Below, piece by piece: positions 44,260 through 52,651 of a stretch of DNA of 64,000 nucleotides. Each line of letters begins with the position of its first letter. Positions within the stretch are counted from its first letter, which is position 1. A program made the translations under genes and the position numbers. A model generated the notes under the pieces. That model did not search any database. It was given only the letters and a program-made list of their open reading frames with translations, and had not been told where the DNA came from. The stretch covers positions 62,001 to 126,000 of the forward strand of contig JACTMP010000070.1 in NCBI GenBank assembly GCA_014584575.1, written 5' to 3'. This DNA comes from Chloroflexota bacterium (lineage in GTDB: Bacteria > Chloroflexota > Anaerolineae > Promineifilales > Promineifilaceae).

Positions 44260-44781
44260 TTATGCGTGAACAGCCTCGGTGTGGCTGTCGGCCGCCAGGA
44301 ACACCGTGACCTCATTGGGCGCCGTGGCGTCGCCGTTAATCTCCGGCACGCCCACCCCCAGCAGCTTGGGGTTCACCAACGTGATTTCAATGTTGCCGGC
44401 CGCGCCCCCGGCCGGGGTGCATTTAATCCCGCCTGGATCCTGATTGGCCTTATCCAGTTCGACAAAGATTTCTACGGCCGCCAGGTCATCCGTGCCCCAT
44501 TCCCCGGTCGCGCCGGAGTAGTAGTCATCCACCAGCACCAATTCCCACTGCTCACCCTCGGTTTTGGAACTGCCGCGGGTGACGATGGGTGTCAGGTCGC
44601 CGGTGACACGGGTGTTGGCCACCGACCGCAGCGGGTTGTTGCTGCGGCGAAAGGCGCGCACGGCGCCGTCAATGATGATCGTCTCGGCCGTTGTGAAGGC
44701 CGCTACCGCCGACACGTTGGCCGCCGATATTTCGACCTTCACCTCTCCCTGGTCACTGACATAACTGTTTTCCGTCTTCAT
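44260..44781 (-). CDS. Major tail tube protein
   Basis: 173 residues. Beta-rich with TAETIIIDGAVRAFRRSNNPLRSVANTRVTGDLTPIV and EQWELVLVDDYYSGATGEWGTDDLAAVEIFVEL, the pattern of a phage tail tube fold. Position before chaperones and tape measure, and the strong hairpin after it, support high expression as the tube subunit. Confidence 0.7.
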   Translation of the reverse strand: MKTENSYVSDQGEVKVEISAANVSAVAAFTTAETIIIDGAVRAFRRSNNPLRSVANTRVTGDLTPIVTRGSSKTEGEQWELVLVDDYYSGATGEWGTDDLAAVEIFVELDKANQDPGGIKCTPAGGAAGNIEITLVNPKLLGVGVPEINGDATAPNEVTVFLAADSHTEAVHA

Positions 44782-44804
44782 GTGTTGCTACCCCCTTTGG
44801 TGCG

Positions 44805-45137
44805 TTATCTGCTTGCTTTTGAATTGGCGGCCGCCTTCATCGCGGCCTTTGAATTGGCGGCCGCCTCAGCCTCGGCCCGCGCGGCCGCTTCCGCTTCCGC
44901 AGCGGCCGCTGCCTGCGCTGCTTCATGTTGGCGAATTTCGGCGTCAGTCGCCGGCAGGATGACCTTCATGCGGTGCAGCAGCAAAATCTCTTCATCGGCC
45001 AGGTGCGGAAAATCCAGGAGTAGATTGTCCTGGGGCGTGATGCGCCGCTCAGCGTAGGGGCTGGCCGGGTTGTGGTAGATGATCGCTTTGCGGACCCAAT
45101 GCAGTTGCTCTTGTAAGGTTGCCTTCTTGGTCGCCAT
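44805..45137 (-). CDS. Hypothetical late protein with Ala/Glu-rich tail, 110 aa
   Basis: N-terminal half is globular and basic/aromatic (LHWVRKAIIYHNPASPYAERRITPQDNLLLDFPHLADEEILLLH). The last 45 residues are an Ala/Glu/Lys helix of repeated AEAEAAA and NSKAA units encoded by GCGGCC-rich DNA. Between tail tube and tail completion genes; probably virion or assembly related. Confidence 0.5.
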   Translation of the reverse strand: MATKKATLQEQLHWVRKAIIYHNPASPYAERRITPQDNLLLDFPHLADEEILLLHRMKVILPATDAEIRQHEAAQAAAAAEAEAAARAEAEAAANSKAAMKAAANSKASR

Positions 45138-45144
45138 ATGCCTC

Positions 45145-45474
45145 CTAGCTGGCGCGGAATGCGCCCACAGTCACGCTGGTCACGCCCGAATACGTCACCT
45201 GCACCCGGCCGTTGGCGTCGTTGTAGACAGCCTTCTCCAGGTCGCCGATGAACTTCTGCTGGCCGGCATTGACCGTTACCGCGCGGTCGGCTACGGCCAG
45301 GCCGTCAAGGGTCGCCTGTGTCACCAGTGTTACCGTTATCTGGCTGCCGCCGCCGTTGTTGACCCACAGGAACGTTTCGCCATTATTGGCGAACTCATCG
45401 CCGCCACCGGCGGCCGCGGCCAGCGAGGGCACAATGCCCGCTTTGCTAATTGTCTGGATTGCCAATGTGGCCAT
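45145..45474 (-). CDS. Small beta-sandwich virion protein, 109 aa
   Basis: Start at MATLAIQTISKAGIVPSL. Features NNGETFLWVNNGGGSQITVTLVTQ and RAVTVNAGQQKFIGDLEKAVYNDANGRVQVTYSGVTSVTVGAF, matching a small beta-sandwich family that is common between connector and tail genes in phages. Exact role unknown; may decorate capsid or tail. Confidence 0.65.
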   Translation of the reverse strand: MATLAIQTISKAGIVPSLAAAAGGGDEFANNGETFLWVNNGGGSQITVTLVTQATLDGLAVADRAVTVNAGQQKFIGDLEKAVYNDANGRVQVTYSGVTSVTVGAFRAS

Positions 45475-45476
45475 AG

Positions 45477-45896
45477 TTACCTCATGTGCAGCCGGAAGTA
45501 CACTTCGCCATACCGGGCGCCGATCAATTCCTCCGGCGTTGGCGGCCGTACACTTGGCCGCACAAATTCCACCTTGCGCCACAGCGTGTTGCGGCTGGGG
45601 GTCAGGGTGTCGTAGATAATGTTTTCAATGGCGTTCAGCTTCTCTTCTGCCGCCATCAGCCCGGCCTCTGTGTTGTCGTGCTGAGCCACTAACACGGCCG
45701 CAAAATCGTAATGTGCCCCGTGTCCGCCGGTTGTGGCTGCCTGGGCCAGACCACCAATGTAGGTGAGCGAAACGGCCGTTGGCAGCTTGTTGGGCATCAC
45801 CCGGTAGCCGTATACCTTATCGGCCGTATCCGGGGTCAGAGCGGCCGTCAAATCGGCCGCCACTTGGTTCAGGCATTGGTTGATGGTTGCCGTCAC
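45477..45896 (-). CDS. Tail terminator/completion-like protein, 139 aa
   Basis: Helical start (INQCLNQVAADLTAALTPDTADKVYGYRVMPNKLPTAVSLTYIGG) then strands (YDFAAVLVAQHDN) and a helix (MAAEEKLNAIENIIYDTL): the alpha-beta layout of tail terminator proteins. Overlaps the HK97 gp10-like gene by 4 bp. Confidence 0.6.
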   Translation of the reverse strand: MTATINQCLNQVAADLTAALTPDTADKVYGYRVMPNKLPTAVSLTYIGGLAQAATTGGHGAHYDFAAVLVAQHDNTEAGLMAAEEKLNAIENIIYDTLTPSRNTLWRKVEFVRPSVRPPTPEELIGARYGEVYFRLHMR

Positions 45897-46306
45897 ACCG
45901 CCCCCTTGTAAATATCATCGAGTCGCCTGAACAGCTTGACGCCCACATCGCTCAGGATGCGCGTACCGTGCAGGTGCAGCGTTCGCGCCAGCCACGGCTT
46001 GCGTTGATGCACAATCTGCCCATACACCGATGGCTGCCCCCCGTATATCGGGTTGCGCACGGCCGGGTCCACGAACACCTGCCCCGTCCCGGCCGCCGCC
46101 AGAATGCCCCGGTGGGCGCTGGCCAACGACCCGGTCAGGCGTGGCGCTTCCTGGACGGCCGCATCCCGCAGCTTCAACGTGGCGTCGGCAATCAGGTCAT
46201 CATAGCCGCTCTCACCCGGTGTAATCGCCTTGAGCGCCAGGGTGTTTCGGCGTTGCAGCTCCCACAGGGCTTCCATGCTCTTGGGGTCAATCTGCACGCT
46301 AATCAT
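45893..46306 (-). CDS. HK97 gp10-like tail completion protein
   Basis: 137 residues. MISVQIDPKSMEALWELQRRN, followed by LRDAAVQEAPRLTGSLASAHRG and a VFVDPAVRNPIYGGQPSVYGQIVHQ strand, is the recognisable gp10 pattern (helix, TGSLR-like segment, strand). It joins the head-tail interface. Overlaps both neighbours by 4 bp. Confidence 0.7.
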   Translation of the reverse strand: MISVQIDPKSMEALWELQRRNTLALKAITPGESGYDDLIADATLKLRDAAVQEAPRLTGSLASAHRGILAAAGTGQVFVDPAVRNPIYGGQPSVYGQIVHQRKPWLARTLHLHGTRILSDVGVKLFRRLDDIYKGAV

Positions 46307-46638
46307 GGGGCCTCATCCTCCAGATACAGAGCCAGGAAGGCCGGCGCGTCGGCCGGATGACCGGCCACACGGTGAATGGCGTATTCCTTTGTGCTTCCAG
46401 ACAGCCTGAGGCGCATCCGTTTCTCGATGGACACGACTTGTGGTGGACAATAAACCAACCGCGCGGCCGTAACCGTGCCCATGTCGGCTCGTTCCTTCTG
46501 CTCTTGGTCCAGCTCATGCACGGCCGTGCAAGGCACATTGGCCACCACCACCTCCCGCGCCTCTGGGTCGTTCCCGGCCGGGATGCGGCTGATGGTGGCC
46601 ATACGGCTGTAACGGCGGCGGCGGCTGGGTGTAGTCAT
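46303..46638 (-). CDS. Head-tail stopper/adaptor-like protein, 111 aa
   Basis: Beta-barrel-like: YSRMATISRIPAGNDPEAREVVVANVPCTAVHELDQEQKERADMGTVTAARLVY. Resembles SPP1 gp16-type stoppers in size and place. Overlaps adjacent genes by 4 bp. Confidence 0.6.
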   Translation of the reverse strand: MTTPSRRRRYSRMATISRIPAGNDPEAREVVVANVPCTAVHELDQEQKERADMGTVTAARLVYCPPQVVSIEKRMRLRLSGSTKEYAIHRVAGHPADAPAFLALYLEDEAP

Positions 46639-46982
46639 CGTGTGGGCGCTCCCAGCCAGGGATTGGCCTGCAACACGGCCGGAATCCCGTAACCCAGGAC
46701 GGTCACAATCTGCTCTTGCCCCGCCTGCTCCTCGATGCCGGCTTGCTCCAACAGCACGTGCGTAATCTCATGCCACAACGTCGCCCATTGGCGTTCTGGT
46801 GAGGCGTCGCGCTCGATTTCGATGATCTGCTCACCAAAGTGGACACGGCCGTGATAGCGGGCATAACGGCCGTCAGCGTCGGCAGCGTACAGCCCGGCCA
46901 CGCGCTGCACCGTGTAATCCAGAAAGCCAATGCGCACCACGTCTGGCGCGCTTTGCCCCATTTGTCCGGCCTGTTCGTCCAT
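46635..46982 (-). CDS. Zinc metallopeptidase-like (HExxH) protein in the head module
   Basis: 115 residues with a WATLWHEITHVLLEQAG motif, a clear HExxH zinc site like those of ImmA/IrrE or SprT-type proteins, preceded by a strand-rich YHGRVHFGEQIIEIERD. Such proteins usually sit next to phage repressors; here it is locked by overlaps between the connector and stopper genes. It may process a virion protein or be a cargo gene with an anti-repressor role. Confidence 0.65.
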   Translation of the reverse strand: MDEQAGQMGQSAPDVVRIGFLDYTVQRVAGLYAADADGRYARYHGRVHFGEQIIEIERDASPERQWATLWHEITHVLLEQAGIEEQAGQEQIVTVLGYGIPAVLQANPWLGAPTR

Positions 46983-47362
46983 TATGTTTTCCCGGCCGGT
47001 CTCACGGCAATACTGAAGGCTGCGGCCGTCGCCTGGTCGCTGTCGCCGTAGCCGTAGCGGTCGCGCAGCCGCTGCGCCTGTTGCCTGAATTGTTGTGCCT
47101 GTTGGTACATGTCAAACTCTGGCCCCAGCTTGTGGCTGCCCGCAAACGCCGACCACTCGGTAGCCAGCACCTCCAGCACGGCCGCCTCTGCTCGCTTCAG
47201 ATGGTTGCCTTCGGTTGCATACAGTTGCAGCAGCTCCTCGTCGCTGAAATTGCTGCCATCCGGCCGGGGGCCGTTGTCCTCTTTGGTATCGCCAATTTGC
47301 AGCCGGATTTTGCTGATGATCAGCACATTGCCGTCGGCCGTGAGGTCGTAAGTGAAAGCCAT
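46982..47362 (-). CDS. Head-tail connector protein (gp6-like), 126 aa
   Basis: MAFTYDLTADGNVLIISKIRLQIGDTKEDNGPRPDGSNFSDEELLQLYATEGNHLKRAEAAVLEVLA-type sequence: the gp6/gp15-like connector helical bundle with the phage-typical FSDEELLQL start. Shares its last base with the downstream start. Located next to capsid genes. Confidence 0.7.
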   Translation of the reverse strand: MAFTYDLTADGNVLIISKIRLQIGDTKEDNGPRPDGSNFSDEELLQLYATEGNHLKRAEAAVLEVLATEWSAFAGSHKLGPEFDMYQQAQQFRQQAQRLRDRYGYGDSDQATAAAFSIAVRPAGKT

Positions 47363-47907
47363 TATTGCCCCGCCAATGCGGCCGCCTGGTGCATCCAGTC
47401 GGCGATCTGCGTCCGGTTGACCTCAACGGCCGTGTCCAGAAACTCTATATCAGCCGCAGCCAGAGCCTGGAAGCTGACAATGCCCAGTTGGGCCAGCTCC
47501 GCCGCCCGCGCCTGCCCGATCCCCTTGATGACAGTCAGATCGTCGGGCACGGCCGTGCCATCATTGGTGTCAGCGCCATCAGCCTGGCCTGTGCCGTCTG
47601 TCACCATTTCCGGCTCTTCGTTTGAGCCGTCGCCATTGCCGGGGGCATTTTCGGCCGTTTCGTTGGTGTCACCTGGCGCTTCCTGGATAGCTGTTTCTGT
47701 CACCAATCCGGCGCACGTCGGGCAACGGCCGCCGCCGCTGCGGGCCTCGTCCTCATGCCGCGCCAACCAGAGACCGGCCTGTGGCTGGCCGCAACCGGCG
47801 CAGCTGTTGGGCAGGCCAACGGCCGTGACGATGAAGCTGCCCAGGGGCGTGGTGATGGCCTGCCCCTGCGCAGGCAGGTGGGCCTGGTCGGGTCGCAATT
47901 CGTTCAT
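47362..47907 (-). CDS. Zinc-finger plus helix-hairpin-helix protein
   Basis: 181 residues; start at MNELRPDQ. N-terminal zinc pairs CAGC and CPTC (residues about 35-75), an acidic Asn/Gly/Glu-rich linker, then a C-terminal HhH domain VIKGIGQARAAELAQLGIVSFQALAAA (about 120-160), as found in DNA-binding proteins. In some phages an HhH protein lies between capsid and connector genes. It may contact DNA at the portal; unproven. Confidence 0.6.
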   Translation of the reverse strand: MNELRPDQAHLPAQGQAITTPLGSFIVTAVGLPNSCAGCGQPQAGLWLARHEDEARSGGGRCPTCAGLVTETAIQEAPGDTNETAENAPGNGDGSNEEPEMVTDGTGQADGADTNDGTAVPDDLTVIKGIGQARAAELAQLGIVSFQALAAADIEFLDTAVEVNRTQIADWMHQAAALAGQ

Positions 47908-47930
47908 AATGTCTCCTTGCTTCACTCAAA

Positions 47931-47964
47931 GACGGCCGTGTTCGCAATGGAGAACACGGCCGTC
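47931..47964 (-). terminator. 13-bp terminator after the major capsid gene
   Basis: GACGGCCGTGTTC pairs with GAACACGGCCGTC around an 8-nt loop, with TTTGAG following on the minus strand, 6 bp beyond the capsid stop. It probably lowers read-through into the connector genes so that capsid protein is most abundant. Both arms carry ACGGCCGT. Confidence 0.75.
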
Positions 47965-47970
47965 TCTGGT

Positions 47971-49080
47971 TTAGCTGATGGCGGGGCTGGCGTAATCGCC
48001 GCTGGAATCATTCTCCACCAGCACGGCCGCCTCGCGCATTTCACCCACACCCACACCGAAGCGGATGAAGGGGACGGCGCCTTGCAGCGGATAACTGCCC
48101 ACGTTCTCGACGATCAACTCGGCCGAGATTGTTTCCTGGCCGGTGGGCACACGTGCCTTCAGGGGGTTGCGCATGTCGTTTTGCCCATACACCTTGGTCA
48201 CGCCCCAATAGGCGGTGGGAATCCGGCCGCTGGCCCACATGCGGCAGAAACCATATTCGGTTTTCGCGCCGCCGATGTAGATGTCTTCTACCTGTGCCAG
48301 GGTGGCGCCGCTACCATAGACCACCGACGGATCTGGTTTCTCCACATACCCGGTGACGTTGGCCGTGTCGGTCCAGGACGCAATGTCGGCCAGAGAAATC
48401 ACCAGGTCATAGGGGCCGTCAATGCCGTGCTCCCACAGGTGCCGGACGGCCGTCTCCAGGTTGGCCTGGGTGATACCGTTCAGGCGCAGGTAATGATCGT
48501 GGGTGCTGGCAAAGGTGCCGCCGCGATCTGGCTTGGGTGTGGGCGTGTAGGCGATGGTGCCGCCGCCGCCATCACAGAAGGGCACAGACACACCGCCGCT
48601 GCCCAGACCAAAATAATGGCCTGTCTCTTCCTCCATTTTGAACAAGCGCGTCAGCGCCTCTTTCTGGAAGAGGTTTTCCACGTTGGCGATGAGGCCATTG
48701 ACCTGCCGGTCAATCTGCGCCCGGCGCGCATCGCGCAGCCACAGGTGCGTCCAGTACAACTGGTAATCAAAGTCCATCAATGGCAGCATGTGGCCACTGG
48801 TGTCGCCCCGGCGTCCCTGACCCCGGCCGCGTTCAGTAACGCGCTCAAAGCCACGCACGTTGCCGGAATCGTACTCAACCGCCACCTCATCCGTGACGCT
48901 GATGAGCCGGCCGTAATAGCTGTTCAGCAGCATGTTGGCCGCTATCTCTAGCGCGCCGTCAATGTCCGCTACCATCTGCTGGTAGGTGGTGCCGTCGGCC
49001 AGGCGCAGCCGGGTTAATTCGGCCGCGTCCCAGGCGGAGGGCAGGGACACATGTTTCAGGTTTAATGTTTGTTGTGGCAT
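47971..49080 (-). CDS. Major capsid protein
   Basis: 369 residues. LQ-type N-arm, then DGALEIAANMLLNSYYGRLISVTDEVAVEYDSGNV, GHMLPLMDFDYQLYWTHLWLRDARRAQID and a C-terminal AELIVENVGSYPLQGAVPFIRFGVGVGEMREAAVL. The order scaffold, decoration, capsid, connector and the following terminator identify it. HK97-fold by inference; I cannot name the subfamily. Confidence 0.75.
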   Translation of the reverse strand: MPQQTLNLKHVSLPSAWDAAELTRLRLADGTTYQQMVADIDGALEIAANMLLNSYYGRLISVTDEVAVEYDSGNVRGFERVTERGRGQGRRGDTSGHMLPLMDFDYQLYWTHLWLRDARRAQIDRQVNGLIANVENLFQKEALTRLFKMEEETGHYFGLGSGGVSVPFCDGGGGTIAYTPTPKPDRGGTFASTHDHYLRLNGITQANLETAVRHLWEHGIDGPYDLVISLADIASWTDTANVTGYVEKPDPSVVYGSGATLAQVEDIYIGGAKTEYGFCRMWASGRIPTAYWGVTKVYGQNDMRNPLKARVPTGQETISAELIVENVGSYPLQGAVPFIRFGVGVGEMREAAVLVENDSSGDYASPAIS

Positions 49081-49100
49081 CGTCTTATCTCCTCCTCCTA

Positions 49101-49529
49101 TTAACCGGCATTAACCACCGGCACGGCCGATTGTGGATCCACGAACAGTTCAGTGGCCGAATAGGCCCAGCCGACGATAAATGGATAGTCGCCGGCCGCT
49201 GCGGGCGCTGTCTGGTCGCCCTTGCCGGCCGTCGTGGACACATAGACCCGACCGCCGGGCGTCATGCCTGCGCCCCAGGTCATGCGGCCGAAAAACACCA
49301 GGTCAACTTGCGCCCCGCTGGGGTACGTGGTGCCCAACACGCCGGATCCCAACAGGACGGCGCGCGCCTGGGCGCTGGCCAGGGCGTCGGCGTCGGCCTT
49401 TTTCCAGCCGTTGGCGCCGTCCAGATACAGCAGGTCGCCGGCGGCGGCCGCTTCGCCGAGTGTGCCACGCTCAATGATGGCCATGGCGGAAGCGTCTACA
49501 TCAACAGCAGTTATGGTAATGTCTGCCAT
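49101..49529 (-). CDS. Capsid decoration protein (DUF2190-like)
   Basis: 142 residues. The ERGTLGEAAAAGDLLYLDGANGWKKADADALASAQARAVLLG and GRVYVSTTAGKGDQTAPAAAGDYPFIVGWAYSATELFVDP pattern (small beta-barrel with alanine-rich start) is typical of DUF2190/head-fibre decoration proteins. Lies 20 bp upstream of the capsid gene. Confidence 0.7.
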   Translation of the reverse strand: MADITITAVDVDASAMAIIERGTLGEAAAAGDLLYLDGANGWKKADADALASAQARAVLLGSGVLGTTYPSGAQVDLVFFGRMTWGAGMTPGGRVYVSTTAGKGDQTAPAAAGDYPFIVGWAYSATELFVDPQSAVPVVNAG

Positions 49530-49556
49530 AAATTCCTCCTCGATAAAACTATGAGA

Positions 49557-50147
49557 CTACCGGCTGAGACTGGGGAAGCGCTTCTTTAGCCGCGCCTCCT
49601 TTTGTTCGTCGGTCTCTGTCTGGGTATTGCGGCCCCGATTTGCCGCGTCAATGTCGGCCGGTGTGGTTGCCGGCCGGGCGAAGTGCGCCCGGTTTTCCGT
49701 CAGGTAGGTGAGCTTTTGTGCCGGCGACATGGACTCCATCAAGGGCAATATGTGCTTGGGTACATTGAGTTCCTTCAGCAGCGCGTCTACCTGCGTGGCC
49801 ACGGCCGTGCGCAGCGCCTCTGCTTCCTGGGCCAATGTTTCCCGGTCGGCCGTCGCCGCCTTCAGGTCTTCCAATTCGGCCGCCAGGCGCGCACTTTCAT
49901 CCATGCCTGCACGTTCGGCCGCTCGCTGCGCATCCTCAAGCTCCTTCAGTTTGCGCCGGCGTTCGGCCGCTTCCGCGTTGGCCTTTTTCAGCGCCTCACG
50001 GGTGCGCTCCAACTCGGCCTGCATTTCATCGGCCGTTTGAGTGGTTGACTGTTCGGTTGTCTGCTCAGTCGTTTGCTGCCCATCCGTCACGGTTGGGCTG
50101 GCAGCAGGATCCCCCTGCGGGTTTTGGTCTGTGGTTGTTCCAGCCAT
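49557..50147 (-). CDS. Capsid scaffold protein
   Basis: 196 residues. Acidic Gln/Thr-rich N-terminus, long coiled coil (about 45-120: ELERTREALKKANAEAAERRRKLKELEDAQRAAERAG), then LNVPKHILPLMESMSPAQKLTYLTENRA and a basic tail KKRFPSLSR. This is the standard scaffold architecture, immediately ahead of the decoration and capsid genes. Confidence 0.75.
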   Translation of the reverse strand: MAGTTTDQNPQGDPAASPTVTDGQQTTEQTTEQSTTQTADEMQAELERTREALKKANAEAAERRRKLKELEDAQRAAERAGMDESARLAAELEDLKAATADRETLAQEAEALRTAVATQVDALLKELNVPKHILPLMESMSPAQKLTYLTENRAHFARPATTPADIDAANRGRNTQTETDEQKEARLKKRFPSLSR

Positions 50148-50179
50148 CGCGGCTATTCTCCTTATGAATTTGCTCTTGG

Positions 50180-50380
50180 TCAGCGATACAGGTGTTTGCG
50201 GCCCTCATCCAGCCCGTTGCTGTTTTTGTTGTTTCCGGCCCTGATTTCGCCCGTTACCAGGCTGCTCGACCCTGAACAAATAAACGCCCTCGACACACGG
50301 CCGTCTGGCGGCTCTGTGCCCAGGGCGTCAATGCGCTCAATTATTCGGTTGGTGACATGGTAGCGGCCGTTGTCGGCCAT
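50180..50380 (-). CDS. Doubtful 66-residue ORF overlapping the repeated RNA element
   Basis: MADNGRYHVTNRIIERIDALG followed by PPDGRVSRAFICSG. It coincides with copy 1 of the triplicated hairpin element. In the other copies the corresponding frame keeps PPDG...AF but copy 2 has a stop before PPDG. Coding is possible, but the stem conservation suggests RNA instead. Stop codons of flanking genes leave it free-standing. Confidence 0.3.
   Translation of the reverse strand: MADNGRYHVTNRIIERIDALGTEPPDGRVSRAFICSGSSSLVTGEIRAGNNKNSNGLDEGRKHLYR
50281..50340 (-). ncRNA. Triplicated structured element, copy 1
   Basis: Minus strand: GAGCGCATTGACGCCCT, inner hairpin GCCGCCAGACGGC (loop CCAGA), then AGGGCGTTTATTTG. 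Outer stem ACGCCCT (50328-50322) pairs with AGGGCGT (50290-50284). It lies upstream of the scaffold gene, after the 68-aa gene. Compared with copies 2 and 3 the stem shows compensatory C-G/T-A exchanges. Confidence 0.5.
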
Positions 50381-50398
50381 CGGAATAGCTACCTGGTG

Positions 50399-50605
50399 CT
50401 AATTTTCCGGTAGAACCTCATGCAGCGAAGGCAGTATCCCGGTCTGGCCGGGTATGCCGACCGGACTCCTGGCGCTGCCTCGCTCCTCTTCCAGGTCAAT
50501 GACGTAAAACTCGCCCTTGACCTTGATCCGAAACAGGTCGCGCACCGGGTCAAACTCGCCCAGTAAACGGCCGTTGTTCCTTGCCCTTATCTCCTTGTAC
50601 GCCAT
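50399..50605 (-). CDS. Small late protein, 68 aa
   Basis: MAYKEIRARNNGRLLGEFDPVRDLFRIKVKGEFYVIDLEEERGS: a compact beta hairpin followed by a Gly/Pro-rich tail. Directly after the portal gene (5 bp). Likely an assembly or minor virion protein; not recognised. Confidence 0.55.
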   Translation of the reverse strand: MAYKEIRARNNGRLLGEFDPVRDLFRIKVKGEFYVIDLEEERGSARSPVGIPGQTGILPSLHEVLPEN

Positions 50606-50610
50606 AGCTC

Positions 50611-52107
50611 CTATTCCTGCGCCGGTGAGGCGGCCGGCATGTTGCCAACAATACGCTTCATCTCCTGTACTTGCTCCTCGCTGAAACCCCAGACTGTGCG
50701 CCAGATGACCTCATCTGGCACGCCCGTCTCTGCCTGTGCTTTGGCCTGCTCATTGCGACCGGAAACATCAGCCAGCTCGGCCGGGGCAAATGTCGTTTCG
50801 ATTTTGGCCGTTTCGTTGTGGCTGGCCTGGCCGTACAGATTGTCCAGCCGCCGCGCCATACTGAGCACCTGGCTCCAGGCCGATCCCCACAGCCGCACCA
50901 GGGCGTTGACGTGGGCCAGCAGGTCACTTTCCCCCTGCTGCAATGTCCCGGCGGCCGCCACCTGGCGGGAGACCATGAAATTACCGATGGGCAGACCGGC
51001 GACGAACGCACAATAGATGGCCATCTTATCCATGGTGTCCAAGACAGAAGAGAGATCGGCCGGTTCGATGACGGTGACGGATGCCTTGTCGGCGCCCTTC
51101 TCGGCCGTGCCGATAATGGTGCCCGGTGCGACCGGGACCAGGTTGGAGCCGTCGGCCGCCGGCGCTTTGCCATCGAGGGTGGGGAAGAATCCCAATACAA
51201 ACAGCGTGCGAAACGCTGTTTGCGTCAGCCCGCCCAACAGGGCAGACCAGGCATGATCCATGCCATTTTGCAGCCCCCAGAGGCGGCGGGTCAGTGGCTC
51301 CATTTCTTCGTTGCGGAAGTGGATAGCGTCGAGTGGGAGGGAACGGCCGTTGGCCGTTTGGTCATCTGTCCACCAGATTGGCCATGTCTCCTCCACCAAC
51401 GCCCCCGCCTGGTTGGTGGTGGTCTCTGTGTATGGCTCCCAGCCCCCAGAGATGCCCCAAACGTATTTCTCGATGCGCGCAGCTACGTTTTTTTGTTTGG
51501 CAATGTATAGCGTCATGCGTTGGCGAGTGGTGGCCTTCTTGTTTTCCCAGATGGTTTCCGTCCATCGTTTGGAGACCATTTCCAGGGGTTGGTTGGGGTC
51601 ATCATTGCGGTAAAACGCCCGGCAACCATCGCCATCGCCACCCACCTCCGGATCCGTGTATCGCTGGTGGACGTAGAAAACGGGCATCCCCCGCGGGCCA
51701 TCTGGTTCCCACGGCCGTTCCGCGCCACTGTCGTAATCCACAATCACAAACGCCTCACCATCCCGCTCCGCCAGGCGATGGACAGTTGCCTGCTTGATGG
51801 CCATGCTATTGGCGTCCCAGATATGTTCCAGCCAGGTGGTGAGAGCGTTGTCGGTGGTAGCAATCCCCTTTACATCAATGCGACGCAGCACAGTGCGCAG
51901 CACGATGGACAGCAAATTCACCCCCTCTACATCATCGGCCGTGCCCCCGATGAGGTATTTGGCGGTTTGTGTTGCCAGATTGTCGTCGAAGTCACCGGCG
52001 TCCAGCTCCCGCGCCCGGACGATGCGTGCCTGGATTTCCTTCTCCTCTTCGGCCCGGTGCTGCAAATAGGCAATCTCGGCCAGGTTGACCTGGTCAGGCA
52101 AGATCAT
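50611..52107 (-). CDS. Phage portal protein
   Basis: 498 residues. Recognisable portal pattern: N-terminal NLAEIAYLQHRAEEEKEIQARI, YLIGGTADDVEGVNLLSIVLRTVLRRIDVKG, a wing region WIWRDGEAFVIVDYDS-like strand, a long helix LGGLTQTAFRTLFVLGFF and the C-terminal crown helix ASHNETAKIETTFAPAELAD. The usual place, between terminase and scaffold, supports it. SPP1-gp6-like by length. Confidence 0.8.
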   Translation of the reverse strand: MILPDQVNLAEIAYLQHRAEEEKEIQARIVRARELDAGDFDDNLATQTAKYLIGGTADDVEGVNLLSIVLRTVLRRIDVKGIATTDNALTTWLEHIWDANSMAIKQATVHRLAERDGEAFVIVDYDSGAERPWEPDGPRGMPVFYVHQRYTDPEVGGDGDGCRAFYRNDDPNQPLEMVSKRWTETIWENKKATTRQRMTLYIAKQKNVAARIEKYVWGISGGWEPYTETTTNQAGALVEETWPIWWTDDQTANGRSLPLDAIHFRNEEMEPLTRRLWGLQNGMDHAWSALLGGLTQTAFRTLFVLGFFPTLDGKAPAADGSNLVPVAPGTIIGTAEKGADKASVTVIEPADLSSVLDTMDKMAIYCAFVAGLPIGNFMVSRQVAAAGTLQQGESDLLAHVNALVRLWGSAWSQVLSMARRLDNLYGQASHNETAKIETTFAPAELADVSGRNEQAKAQAETGVPDEVIWRTVWGFSEEQVQEMKRIVGNMPAASPAQE

Positions 52108-52352
52108 GGTTTAGCTCCTACTTCATGCGCGTCTGTGGAGAGCAACACTGGCGGGTGCAGCCAGCCCAGGACGCACAGGTAAACCGGCCGCCCCATCAGC
52201 ATGGACAACCGCTCACGGAACGATGGCCGCCAGCAGGAAACGATACCCCGGCCGCCGTCGGCATACTCGACCCGGATGGTGGGCAGATCGCCAACGTTGG
52301 GGTCTGTTGAGGTGAATAGCTGCTCTTGGGGGTGGAAGCTGACGGGTGTCAT
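52104..52352 (-). CDS. Hypothetical late protein, 82 aa
   Basis: Contains MLMGRPVYLCVLGWLHPPVLLST, a segment conserved in many small phage proteins of unknown role between terminase and portal. Stop overlaps the portal start by 4 bp. Confidence 0.55.
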   Translation of the reverse strand: MTPVSFHPQEQLFTSTDPNVGDLPTIRVEYADGGRGIVSCWRPSFRERLSMLMGRPVYLCVLGWLHPPVLLSTDAHEVGAKP

Positions 52353-52651
52353 ATGGTGTCTCCGGGATACGGCCGTGCCTTCTTCTGCCGGGCCACCAGG
52401 TCGGCATGAAACGCTGGCGCTGGTTTGCGCGGCCGCGCTGCCGACCGCGGCCGTGGGTGGTAGAAGTTGTGGGCATGGGGGCTGGAAACCAGGGTGATGG
52501 TCCGGCCGAGTTCATCCTGTCGGCTGCCGCGCACAATCAGTAGTGAGCGCCGGGCAACACGGCCGTTACCCCCCTGGAGCCTCTTGAGCCACAACTTGAG
52601 AGCGATCAGGTGATGGATGGTGGGGATGACGTTTGTGGGGGTAGTGTTCAT
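52349..52651 (-). CDS. Basic hypothetical late protein, 100 aa
   Basis: Start at MNTTPTNVIPTIHHLIALKLWLKRLQGGNGRVARRSL. Basic with an Arg/His/Pro-rich C-terminus. Overlaps both neighbours by 4 bp. Not recognised. Confidence 0.5.
   Translation of the reverse strand: MNTTPTNVIPTIHHLIALKLWLKRLQGGNGRVARRSLLIVRGSRQDELGRTITLVSSPHAHNFYHPRPRSAARPRKPAPAFHADLVARQKKARPYPGDTI

Noticed and set aside
50180..50380. Confident coding call for the 66-aa ORF
   Set aside because: It coincides with the structured element; kept only as a low-confidence feature.
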